Below, piece after piece: positions 32,480 to 41,852 of a DNA stretch of 64,000 nucleotides. Position 1 is the first letter of the stretch; each line of letters begins with the position of its first letter. A program made the translations under genes and the position numbers. The DNA comes from Gracilariopsis chorda (Eukaryota; Rhodophyta; Florideophyceae; Gracilariales; Gracilariaceae): the NCBI GenBank assembly GCA_003194525.1, contig NBIV01000043.1, positions 248,001-312,000 on the forward strand, written 5' to 3'. The notes beneath the pieces are model-generated. The model ran no database searches and was not told the origin of the DNA. It worked only from the letters and a program-made list of their open reading frames with translations.

Positions 32480-33370
32480 TCCCTAGGAGCATGCACAGTA
32501 CCCACTGTACTACACTTGGTACAGCCTGTTTGGTGCACTTGGGTACAGCTGCAGACAAGGCCGCGTTCTCTCTGTAAATGGGTCAGCCTGATGGTGGGAT
32601 CTTGGCCCTCAATTCGACTTTAACCACCTGCTGGAACTTTGGCCACTCTGCCTTTGTGAATCTCTATTTCTTCTTGTTGTGTACCATTACGGAAGTAGGT
32701 CCTACCTGGTGTGTGGTTAGACGTATGTGGCGGTCTGGTAAGGGTTCTGGAAGGGCCTTACACGTGGAGCATGATGTTCAGTTCAGCGGAACAGAGGTTA
32801 TGTTTATATCGCTTTGTGTACCAGTCGAGGGACCTGTGCGGGTTGGTCCATTATCTTCTTTAAGTACAACTCCTCCAGCACAGTGAATGGTTTCTTCCAG
32901 AGTAATCCCAGCCACCTCGGTTCTATCCGCAAACCATGATGCACACGTGTTACAGTCTGACACAATCACGTCTTCTTCGCAAAGGTATTCCAACCACGGT
33001 TTGACCTTTTGCTGGGGCTGGACATATATGTTTGTAAGCCGCATTAATCCTTTTTTTGTTCGTATAGAAGAAGTGAATGCATCTATTCCAGAGCGTGGAT
33101 ATTTGAACTTGATGAGATCCTCCCCAAGACCAAGGCGTGGATATAGGGCTGTTCTGTCGCCTCGCCCGTCTGCTACCGTATATTGTTCGCCCCGATCACA
33201 TCGCCCTACTGGCAGGTATACTTGTATGGTAGGGGTGTTCTCTCCTTCTATTTGGTATGTTTCCTGGATGAAGAGGATATCTGCCTTTTGTTTATAGGCT
33301 GCCTTCGTGAGACAGGCCCTCTTGCCTGCGGAGAGCAGGCTTCAGCAGTTAATCTGCATGACAATCAGTC
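32480..33370 (-). pseudogene. LINE ORF2 endonuclease fragment
   Basis: The minus strand reads as an apurinic-type LINE endonuclease: MQINC, KADILFIQETYQIEG, GDRTALYPRLGLGEDLI, LMRLTNIYVQPQQKV, EDVIVSDCNTCASWFAD, then the strongly typical GPTRTGPSTGTQSDINIT. The frame is open for about 190 codons from 33344 to 32778, just after a stop following MQINC. After a second stop, a linker-like stretch continues (RFTKAEWPKF, later ENAALSAAVPKC). No reverse transcriptase follows, so the 3' part is gone, perhaps cut by the gypsy-2 insertion. The catalytic Asp-x-Asn motif reads SDCN, close to the usual GDFN. Confidence 0.75.
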
Positions 33371-35200
33371 ATGTGTTGATCGTTTTATCTTTTGATGGCT
33401 GAAAAGCTGTTCGTCTCCGTGAGAGACCCAATCGCTGGTTCCTTTTTCCTTCTTTCGCGGTAGGAGAACAGGTAGCGGTCAGAATGGGTCAATTTGAGAC
33501 AAAAATAGTGACTCAAATAGCTTCCAATTTGACGGTGAAATCGCATGCTTAATGAGAGACGTTGCTGCAGCAGGAAGCAAATGGGTTTATATGCGACTAT
33601 ACTGCCAAGCTCCTACCATTTCCTCAGCGGCACCCAGCGTGGCAACCGCAGTCGATTTGATACTCCAACTTCTTGTGCTCCCTTTCCACCAATACCATGA
33701 TGCTTATTGCCCCTCGTGTAGAGCAATGCGTGTGCGCATACCCTGTAGACGAGGTGGACCAGGAATGATTCAATACCGACGTGGCATCGGTTCAACTCAG
33801 GTATGGGTGGACCCTCGGAAGTATTGAGTGAAATTCGATGTCAATTTTAAGTGGTATTTTTAGAACCTTCGTGGGTGATTTCTGTGGTATCTGGAACAGG
33901 TAAATGTGTGGCAAGCGTACGGTTATTATTCATGGTTGGCATGATTCACACGTGTCGTGCTGCGCCGTGGCTGGCAGTTCCGCCAAGTGACATAAGAGTG
34001 TGGACCACAAGTGTGGCACAGTATAGTACTACTATTCTTAGATTATTGTGACCCAATAGTATTTAAGGGAGGACGGCCTTGCCGTTTCATCTTGAAGTAA
34101 AGACAAGCTGTGACTCGGATATGATTTTAGCGCCTGCGCGAATTGACCAATTCCTGCTGGGGTTTCACCGCGTTCGGTCTCGTTATACTCACCCACACAG
34201 TATCACCAAGGCCCGTTGATCTGTCTTACCGCGTGGGTTGGCCCAGTGTTCATTGTTTTTACCATTTTTGTTGCTTTATATTGTGGGAACAGATAGCCTA
34301 TCGACTCAGTATTGGGTTTTGCCGTGCTTACTGAACAAGCAACATCCCCCACCGCCGGATCTCTTTCGGCTTTCCGCACGATCCACCTGGTTGTATCTTT
34401 CATTTCGATTTCTCCCTTTTTCCCTTTTTCCTTTCTGGATTCTCCATGGACCGGAACACCGCTCACATGGATCTTTGTACTACATTGACGAGCTTGTACC
34501 CGGATTCTCGATATCAACTGTGTTGGTATAGCCGGATGCCTCCTCGGTTTCACACCGGAACACCGTGTGGTACGTAGGGCCCTATCACTGCGCCTACCTT
34601 ACAAGAGCGTAAGGCTGCGAACACCTTGGGAGGATGTTCCGCCTAGGAATATTGCTCCACACCTCTCCTTTGCATTGCGACGTCATAGAACTGCACGAAT
34701 TGACACAATATAGTACGCCTGGCTCTGGAAAAGGGAAGGCATAGGGGCCTTAACATGCAAACGTGGGGGAAATCCTTTGAGTGCATTTCTCAGTCTCCAC
34801 ACTGGGATCATCATTTTCCTCTCGGCTGAAAAAGTTTCAGCCTTCAGATTCACAGAACATTTGCTCGTTGTCAAGCATATGGCTCGCGTCTGAACCTTTG
34901 TTGCCCTTTTTGTTTTGGTTACACGAACTGGTGCGTGTAATGGCGCCTATTCCTACAAAACTCTGTTGCATGTACGATTGTTTCGGAACATATTCTCTAC
35001 GGCTGTTATGGGAGCCGTTTGGTCTTGCTTTTCAACGAGGACTACGCAACTCAATACAGATGGCCTTGTACGTACAGTGTGGTGGATCGGATCGTCTTAC
35101 CTTCTGACTGCTGTTTTCCGTTGATATACTCTTTCCTTCTAGCCTTCACTGGACCTTTTCTCGAAGCTTATCGACTAATGCATTACAAAATGGCCATAAT
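33371..35200. other. Spacer without a recognisable gene
   Basis: Only short overlapping open frames are found, none with a known motif. Near 34062 a TATTTAAGG box is followed 45 bases later by ACAAGCTGTGAC, which could be part of an old LTR promoter. I could not find a partner copy. Confidence 0.3.
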
Positions 35201-36300
35201 CACACGTCAACAAAACTCTTGTTGAATATATCCCTTGTAACTGCCCGATAACCAGCCATGGCAAGCTTCATTCCGAAACTCATGTTCACGTCCAAAAACT
35301 CTCCTGTCAACAAGATCTAGTCACTGATGACTCTGGTTTCTTGTTTGAAGTGTTTGTTAATGTGGGAGTCACATGGCTTGAGGAAGTACAATGTATCCGC
35401 TGGCAGGTGGAACTGCGTGTATATTGAACTTGATGCATTCTTGTACCCACTCAATCCGTTTTCTTAAATTGTGAAAATTTAGAAGAACAAGAACGGAATT
35501 CGAATCTGGAACAAATTGGTGTACAAAAACCCGCAAAGTATTTCATCAAATGTTTCATTGTCTTAGCATCCATTGAAACATTGGTGTAAATCTTATCGTT
35601 GTTCCTTTCGAAAAGTAATTGTAACCAAGCCACTCATATTTAGCCGGAAGCAATCGCAGCACTTGTGGTTGCGTAGCTTCCATCCACTTTGGCATGCCCT
35701 TTTTCCCAGCGACTTTGAGGAATGGAAGTGCTAGTTTTCGGGAAACGGGAGGAATTCTAACTGCAGTGAGGTGTTTCCAATTGTCTTCCAGACGTTTTTG
35801 ACTTACAGAGTGGTGCCTTTTTAACGATAAGAATATTATAACTCTTTAACCATGCTGCGCACTAACTTCCGTCTCTTCTAAATTCCATATTCTTTCTGGG
35901 TCCTCAAATATGTTTGGTTCTTTTTTCTGCAACTCAGAAAGTGCTACATTCAAATTCTTGACATGGTCCACACTTTCCCCTTCAAGGTTTTTGTGGCATA
36001 TATCCTCTGCGGAATGAAATGTAAGCTCTCGATTTATGGCTTGGAAGGACCGTAATGCATCTTCGGAAGAAACACCGCGTTTATAACCCACACGTCTATC
36101 AGAAACGATGCACCCATCAATTTTCTCATGTTATTGACATCCAACGCAAATAGAAGGCTCGTTGCAAACAACGTGTGTTTCACAAATGCGTTTTTTCTTT
36201 GATTTTGTGAGTGTGGTTGTTCTTCCCGGATGTATACTACTGGATTAAGGAGCCCGTAGAGTTCTGCAGTGCAGATGTTTTTCAAGGAGGTATACAAGTC
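35200..36300 (-). pseudogene. Pogo-like (DDE_1) transposase remnant
   Basis: The minus strand holds a segment like the end of the pogo/Tigger DNA-binding region and the first catalytic block: RELTFHSAEDICHKN, then EDPERIWNLEETEVSAQHG (usually IYNxDETG). About 350 bp further on, SNSVLVLLNFHN and FNIHAVPPASGYIVLPQAM match the second block (LLLDxH.SH, then LPPHTTHxLQPLD). The Asp residues are changed (DET to EET, LDGH to LNFH) and stops separate the parts, so this is a dead DNA transposon. Confidence 0.6.
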
Positions 36301-36659
36301 GTGTGCAGTGGCACGGGAAAGAATGAATGCTGATACTACGCCACGTGCTTTTTTGCCTCGTTTCGGAAGCTCTTGTGCTAGTTATGGTTTGCTTGTCCTG
36401 CCACTCTACGTTGTCTCCGGTTTTTGAGTCGGGCTGTTTGACGTGTCATGGACAGAGGCATGGTGATTGTGGAACTTGGAATGTGTGAAGAACAGGAGGG
36501 TTGTCAGGCTCTGGAAAAGGCTTGCTAAGGTTGGAAGAGAGGCGAATGGAAATAGTGGGACTCGAGATTCCATGTTCCAGAGCCATGCCGTATCAAATTA
36601 AACCATTTCCCAAATTCAGCCGGTCTGACCGCTACACCCTGTGAGGGTGGATCGACTTG
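36301..36659. other. Spacer between transposase remnant and dispersed repeat
   Basis: No gene or structure recognised; terminal inverted repeats of the pogo-like element were not found by eye. Confidence 0.3.
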
Positions 36660-37068
36660 TACCCGAAGATACAATACTTGTCTGTCCACTTCCTTTCAGT
36701 TTAGCTCTGAGAGAGCTGGCGATCCCTGGGAACGCAGATACGGATAAACCGCGCGTGGTAAAGTATGAATTCAATGTTGAGGTTCATGGCTGTGGTGAGG
36801 AACATGACATGAATATATAGTCCTATCTAAGGATAACAGCTCGCATCACACGGCAGAGTTGCTGAGGTGAAATCCGTTCGAACGTCTCGTGAGGGATGGG
36901 ATAGCTTTCGGGACTTTTGCAGGTGTTCTTTATTTAGGTTATTCTCTGTAATGGATTGTTCTACGTTGCTGTTGTGAGATTGCGTCACTTGAAAACGTCT
37001 GATGGCACATGCATGTGCACTTTTCCCTGTTTCCTTTTCGCACATCCTGGAATTATCCCAATGGCTAC
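36660..37068. repeat. Dispersed repeat R, left copy
   Basis: It matches 62145-62554 along about 410 bp with scattered differences. On the minus strand both copies retain similar peptides (MFLTTAMNL.. and NSNVEQSITENNLN vs NSNVEESIAENNLN), suggesting a once-coding sequence. The array LTR begins directly after GGCTAC. Confidence 0.8.
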
Positions 37069-37269
37069 TGAAAGCAACAATGTGGCTTGCCTCCCCCTTC
37101 GGATGGGAAGGGGGGAGGTTCCGGCCTTTATTGACTCTGGCCCTCTGGCGAGATCGTCGGAGGGCCAATCAGACATCTTCATAGAGACTGGCGTGCCATG
37201 CGCGCCGGTCAGGTATGTCCACGTGAACAACCTCTACAGTCCGCCTCCAAAGCCGGCGCCACGGGCGGC

Positions 37270-37276
37270 TATATCA
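37270..37276 (+). promoter_or_regulatory. TATA-like box on the antisense-ORF strand of LTR 1
   Basis: TATATCA is followed by a long C/T tract and, at 37613-37618, AATAAA. The order fits a plus-strand promoter that could drive the antisense frame at 37745. This is an inference; the minus strand could use the same AT-rich block. Confidence 0.3.
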
Positions 37277-37412
37277 GCGCTCCTTTTTTTTCTTGCTTTC
37301 CTCCTCTCTCCCGTCATCCCGACATCATCTCGCGTTCTTGCCTAGCCCGAAAGTGCCATCGTCGCACTTCCTGCTCCTACCCTGCGCTCTGTACCCTGCG
37401 CCGTGCGCTATC

Positions 37413-37520
37413 TCTGTCTCCTCCTTGCGCTCTGCGCCCGGCGCTACATCTGTCTCCTCCTTGCGCTCTGCGCCCTGCGCCACGTCTGTCTCTGCCTTGC
37501 GCCCTTCGCCACCACCTTCC
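37413..37520 (+). repeat. 36-bp minisatellite in LTR 1, three units
   Basis: TCTGTCTC recurs at 37413, 37449 and 37485, within units containing CTTGCGCTCTGCGCC. LTRs 2-4 have two units. Confidence 0.85.
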
Positions 37521-37744
37521 GCCTTCCAGCACAACATTGTCACCAGCGCACACATCTTCTTGAACAAGGCTTCAGAAACGGTTACTTCGTCTAGCGGTTA
37601 CTTTTCCTGGTTAATAAAGGTTACTGTAAGCCTACTCTAAGCCACGTTTGCATTAATTGAGATGTACTAAACTGGGGTTTAAGTTTCCTAGTATACTCTT
37701 ATTACAAGCTGACTTGTAGTATTAAAGTAACCAAGAGAATCAAA

Positions 37745-37963
37745 ATGGCTCGTACGAAGCCCACCCCTAAAAAGACGGTATGCGAAGCCCCTCCACACTA
37801 TCATATTGGAATGAAAGGCATAAAAATTATTCCATTCAACCCCAGGGATAATCTTCTCTTGAAGTTCTCTCGACGTGGTGATGTGGAGAACGTGAAGATT
37901 CTGGACGGCCAGATAGGGCTATGTCAATTTTTTATACGTTGCTCCAACGGCAATGAAGGTTAG
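37745..37963 (+). CDS. Gypsy-3 unit 1 antisense frame a, histone H3-like N-terminus
   Basis: This 72-codon frame starts with ATG immediately after the LTR. The first residues MARTKPTPKKT (MARTKPTAKKT in unit 2) closely follow the histone H3 tail MARTKQTARKS, including ARTK with the Lys4 equivalent. The rest (HYHIGMKGIKIIPFN, LLKFSRRGDVENV) resembles nothing I know. Frame b follows after a short gap and probably belongs to the same gene. The H3 resemblance is seen directly; any mimicry is inferred. Confidence 0.55.
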   Translation: MARTKPTPKKTVCEAPPHYHIGMKGIKIIPFNPRDNLLLKFSRRGDVENVKILDGQIGLCQFFIRCSNGNEG

Positions 37964-38008
37964 TTCACGAGAGAAGAGTTCTGGCAACTTCTAGATCCGC
38001 ATATTCTT

Positions 38009-38989
38009 ATGTTCCTTGAAGACTCCCCATGGGAGGAGCTTTCTTTCAATGATCTCTACCGTTTAGGGCTGACGCTTTCCGTGAAGGACAACGTCGATTA
38101 CAGCACACTTGAGGGGTACTCTTGGGTAATTGAGGAAATGGTATTCAAACATGGATACTACTATGGTGTGGAAGAAGCTACTCAGCACGAACACGCCATT
38201 GATGTGTATACCCTTCGCATATTCGGTACGCCTTCCAACGCATCGATGTTCCATTCCGTGACCGAATCTGGAAACGTTAGGTTTGGCATGGATAGTCGAA
38301 TCATGGCAATTTCCGAGATGGATGAATGGTGCTTCAAGAACCCAGGACATTATCTACGTATGTCTACTGGCCGTTCTCGAGAGTCCAATCCCAGCCTTAG
38401 GGAGTACGAGCTACCTCACGTGCAGTCCATTCGCTTCCGGGACGAGACTGTTTTATGTCTCCCGGCAGCGTTATGCAATGGGCTGCATGCTCTCCACGCT
38501 TCTGTTTGCCATGAATACTGGGAAAGGTTCCGAGTTTATCAGAATGGCTTTGAGCAGTTCGGTATCCCTGCACCCCGGATTCGAGATCTCTGTGATCTAC
38601 AAAAACACCTTTCTCAGCGTGATGCAAACCTTCAAAGAGTTCATGGACATGGTCACTCGATTCGTCTCACAGATGGTGTTTATCTCCCTCCTGGTGTCTA
38701 CCTTCTTACCCTGCACGGAACTGGGGGCGTCTACCACACTTTGGCAATTGATACTGATCATGGTCATATACTTGACTGTATGGAGCCATACAGATTGCTG
38801 CTTTGCCCACATTCCATGCAGAGATGCGTTGGTAGTGGTTCTGAGTTCCTTGAAGTCACCGAAATCCGGCAACTATTCTTGGCACCCCATGGTTCTTCTA
38901 AACGCCCACGTCATCATAATGATAACCACACTAAGCGTCACCGTAGGCATGCGTCGCATCGTGAGGAGGAAGTTATATTGCTCGATTAG
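38009..38989 (+). CDS. Gypsy-3 unit 1 antisense frame b, possible papain-like cysteine protease
   Basis: This 326-codon frame is antisense to pol and ends about 150 bp from the convergent integrase end. The first 150 residues have no recognised domain. Around residue 148 a CLPAALCNGLHAL segment could be a nucleophile Cys at the start of a helix (preceded by RDETVL here, RDETGL in other units). GVYHTLAIDTDHGHILD near residue 238 could supply His and Asp, the order seen in papain-like peptidases such as the C39 and OTU groups. The tail is basic and His-rich (KRPRHHNDNHTKRHRRH), like a nuclear signal. The fold assignment is a guess from motif order. A second open frame overlaps at 38283-39008. 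Confidence 0.55.
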   Translation: MFLEDSPWEELSFNDLYRLGLTLSVKDNVDYSTLEGYSWVIEEMVFKHGYYYGVEEATQHEHAIDVYTLRIFGTPSNASMFHSVTESGNVRFGMDSRIMAISEMDEWCFKNPGHYLRMSTGRSRESNPSLREYELPHVQSIRFRDETVLCLPAALCNGLHALHASVCHEYWERFRVYQNGFEQFGIPAPRIRDLCDLQKHLSQRDANLQRVHGHGHSIRLTDGVYLPPGVYLLTLHGTGGVYHTLAIDTDHGHILDCMEPYRLLLCPHSMQRCVGSGSEFLEVTEIRQLFLAPHGSSKRPRHHNDNHTKRHRRHASHREEEVILLD

Positions 38990-39141
38990 GTTCTTCATCA
39001 AGGGCTAGTCCTTCGACCCTTATGCATTGATTCAATTAACTGCGCACAAATTGTGTGCATGAATCTGCTTTCCTAAGCTCATATGTCAAGATTGTATACT
39101 ATATTTGTTTAGCCAATTACGCATCCGTGCTCACCTTCCTT

Positions 39142-40068
39142 TCAGTTTTCCAGAATCGTTGATCTTCTTACATATGGGACCAGGCGTCGAGCGTGAATAG
39201 GACTCCTGCTTATTTTTCCATGCCTTGAACTTAGAATATAAGCAGGATGCTTAGCTCTAATGATTGTACAAGGACCGTAGAATTTGGATGTAAACGGGGG
39301 CCATTTCTTGGCTTTGTTCATAATTGCCCCTCGAGCTACTAGTACTTCGTTTCCTATCTGAAAGACTTTATCCTTAGCATCTCGCTGGGAGTTTGAGTGC
39401 TTCAGGGCTCGCGTGGACCTTTGACGCAAGGCAGACTCTAATTCCACCCCACGATGTAAGTCGCTACCGCTTATGACGAGAGCGGACGGGTCATCTTTTG
39501 ACATGCGTGGGGGAACACCATACAGCAATCCAAATGGAGAAGGCCCGTTCTTCAGATGACGGCGCCTGTATCCATACAGTACTTTCTGTAGAACTTCGTC
39601 CCAAGGCTCTTGGTACTTAAAGATGCTCTTCGTCATGGACTTCTTTAGAATGCCAATCATTCGTTCAGCTCTGCCATTCGGCATTAATGCATACGCCATC
39701 CCCGTTTTCCAAGTGATGCCGTGGCGTTTGTTGAATACTGGCAGAGCCTTTGCAGTAAACCTAGTGGCATTATCAGAGATCACAACGCGAGGTGGGCCGA
39801 ATGGGGTCACGATATTTTCCTTAAGAATTTCAACCACTTCTTTTGCGGTGGATGTCGGTGTGGCTTTCGCAATCGGCCAACCTGTTACATGTTCTACTCC
39901 CACTAACATGAATCGATTTTTCGGGACTGTCTTGGGCAGAGGGCCAGCAAAGTCGATAGAAAATGTATGAAATAAGCCCGTCAGGGGGTATCGGAGCGTA
40001 GTTCGATACGTCGGAACATGTTTTGCTGACTGGCACCCATCACAACTTTTCACGTATTCCGCAAACAT
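39142..40068 (-). CDS. Gypsy-3 unit 1 integrase
   Basis: It opens with the Cys pair of the zinc finger (KSCDGCQSAKH). The core is TFSIDFAGPLP, RVVISDNATRFTAKA and NGRAERMIGILKKSM, followed by FYGPCTIIRAKHPAYIL, a GPY/F-like module. No chromodomain is seen, unlike gypsy-1 and gypsy-2. 308 codons. Reading begins in a different frame from the RT part, with a short overlap. Confidence 0.9.
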   Translation of the reverse strand: MFAEYVKSCDGCQSAKHVPTYRTTLRYPLTGLFHTFSIDFAGPLPKTVPKNRFMLVGVEHVTGWPIAKATPTSTAKEVVEILKENIVTPFGPPRVVISDNATRFTAKALPVFNKRHGITWKTGMAYALMPNGRAERMIGILKKSMTKSIFKYQEPWDEVLQKVLYGYRRRHLKNGPSPFGLLYGVPPRMSKDDPSALVISGSDLHRGVELESALRQRSTRALKHSNSQRDAKDKVFQIGNEVLVARGAIMNKAKKWPPFTSKFYGPCTIIRAKHPAYILSSRHGKISRSPIHARRLVPYVRRSTILEN

Positions 40069-41596
40069 GCTTATATACCTCTGGCCACCAGTAACGTTCT
40101 AGAACAAACTGCTCGGTACTATTAACGTCCCAGTGTCCAATATCATCATGAAAAATCCTTAAGATCTGTAGTCGCTTTCCTCTCCCGGGTATCACCAAGA
40201 GCCCTTTCTTCGTTCTACGAAAGAGTCTTTCGTTCCATAACATATAATTCTTAGCGTTCCTCTTGATTTTGCAACGATCAAGGGGATCTTTAGATCTCAA
40301 TGTCAATCCCAAGATGTAGTTCCCTTTATCAACGAGGAAGTGCTCTAATTCTTCGAATATCGGTTCTTCCGAAGAAATTGCCATTACGGTTTCATCTGTG
40401 TTTTGATCTGCAGATACCTCTATGCGCGACAAGTAATCTGCAACACGATTACTTGCCCCCGGCCTGTACTTTATCTCAAACTCATATTCCGAAAGAAAAT
40501 CCATCCATCTTGCAAGTCTCCCGTGGATATCCCGTTTTCTAAACGCATACTGCAAGGCCTGATGATCAGTAATGGGTGTGAATGGGAGAGAAAATAACAA
40601 ATAAACACGAAACTTTTTCAGCGCAAAGATGAAGGCTAACGCTTCCCGTTCACAGGCTATATAACGTCTCTCAGTGGCGGTCATCGTACGACTAGCAAAA
40701 TTTACTGGATGTAGCTTGCCTTCTTTCTTCTGGGAAAGGACTGCCCCTATTGAAACACTGGATACATCTGTTTCGACAATGAAAGGTTCATCAAAGTCTG
40801 GAGACCCTAGCGCAGTGGGTTTCACCGGCTTCGCTTTGAGACATAGGAAAGCTTCTTCCATTTCTTGGGTCCAGTGCCACTTTTTCTTTGGTGATGTGGC
40901 CCCATGCAAGGTAGCAGATGCTTCAGCAAACCTAGGTATAAATCGTCGATAGTAACTGGCCAATCCAAGGAAACCTCTTAGCTCCGTCGCGGAGGTAGGG
41001 TGTGGGGCTTCCTGTATAGCTTTGATCTTCTCTGGGTCCGTCACGATTCCCATCTTGTCAATGATGTGTCCCAAAAGCTTCACTCGAGGCTGCACCAAAG
41101 TACACTTAGTCAGCTTAATCTTCAACCCGTGGGAGGCAGTCCTGTCAATTATTTTTTCGCAATGCATCAGATGATCCTTTACATTGTCGGAGAAGATTAC
41201 AACGTCACCCAAGTAGACGCGGACGAAGGATAAGTCTTTCATGACGGCTTCCATCATTCTTTGAAATGCGGCAGGTGCATTCATCAATCCGAATGGCATG
41301 ACTCCAAACTTGAATGTACCGAATCTGGAGATGAAAGTAGTCATCTCTTTGCACTCCTCGGCCATCTTTACTTTCCAATATCCTGAAAACAAATATAGAG
41401 TTGTGAATAATGAGGACCCACTAAGGTCATCAAATATTTCTTCTATGCGTGGTAATGGCAATCGATTGTACTTCATTTTGGCATTAAATGCGGGATAATC
41501 CACGCAACATCTCGGGCTTCCACCCTTCTTTGTCGCGATCACAATAGGTAGCGACCAGGCAGAGTATGCTGGTGTGATGATTCCTGCACGAAGCAT
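40040..41596 (-). CDS. Gypsy-3 unit 1 reverse transcriptase and RNase H
   Basis: This 518-codon frame shows SAWSLPIVIATKKGGSPR, LPLPRIEEIFDDLSGSS, FGVMPFGLMNAPAAFQRM and FVRVYLGDVVIFSDNV. The catalytic block reads YLGD where YxDD is usual, and this holds in all three units. RNase H has FIVETDVSSVSIGAVLSQ and YIACEREALAFIFALKKF, then the tether IKYRPGASNRVADYLSR. The end runs into the integrase zinc finger (HDDIGHWDVNST). Confidence 0.9.
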   Translation of the reverse strand: MLRAGIITPAYSAWSLPIVIATKKGGSPRCCVDYPAFNAKMKYNRLPLPRIEEIFDDLSGSSLFTTLYLFSGYWKVKMAEECKEMTTFISRFGTFKFGVMPFGLMNAPAAFQRMMEAVMKDLSFVRVYLGDVVIFSDNVKDHLMHCEKIIDRTASHGLKIKLTKCTLVQPRVKLLGHIIDKMGIVTDPEKIKAIQEAPHPTSATELRGFLGLASYYRRFIPRFAEASATLHGATSPKKKWHWTQEMEEAFLCLKAKPVKPTALGSPDFDEPFIVETDVSSVSIGAVLSQKKEGKLHPVNFASRTMTATERRYIACEREALAFIFALKKFRVYLLFSLPFTPITDHQALQYAFRKRDIHGRLARWMDFLSEYEFEIKYRPGASNRVADYLSRIEVSADQNTDETVMAISSEEPIFEELEHFLVDKGNYILGLTLRSKDPLDRCKIKRNAKNYMLWNERLFRRTKKGLLVIPGRGKRLQILRIFHDDIGHWDVNSTEQFVLERYWWPEVYKHVCGIREKL

Positions 41597-41852
41597 TTTG
41601 TCAATCTCACTCCTTATTAAACCTTTATGTCGCGGTGGGAGACGTCTTGCCCTGACCGTTAGAGGTTCTGGATCCTTTAGCTCAAAAGATGCTTGACAGG
41701 GACATCAGCAGGTCTGAGGTCCTCCAGGGACCAAGCAACGGCCTTCGAATCTATAAGTGTTGAAGAGAGCTGCCTCTGTGCCTGTTCCAAAAGATGCTTG
41801 ACCTTTGTCGCGAGTACTGCCAATTTTAGGTCTTCTTCCCCTTTGTTCAGGA

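Larger units (their letters stand above)
37069..37742 (-). repeat. Gypsy-3 LTR 1 (leftmost)
   Basis: It begins TGAAAGCAAC on the plus strand. It is about 35 bp longer than the other LTRs because a 36-bp internal repeat is present three times, and it is the most diverged of the four. The right edge is set at the CA before AAATGG, uncertain by about 20 bp. Confidence 0.8.

Noticed and set aside
34143-34553. Hydrophobic short frames in the 34-kb spacer
   Set aside because: They overlap on both strands, have no recognisable motif and no partner copy.
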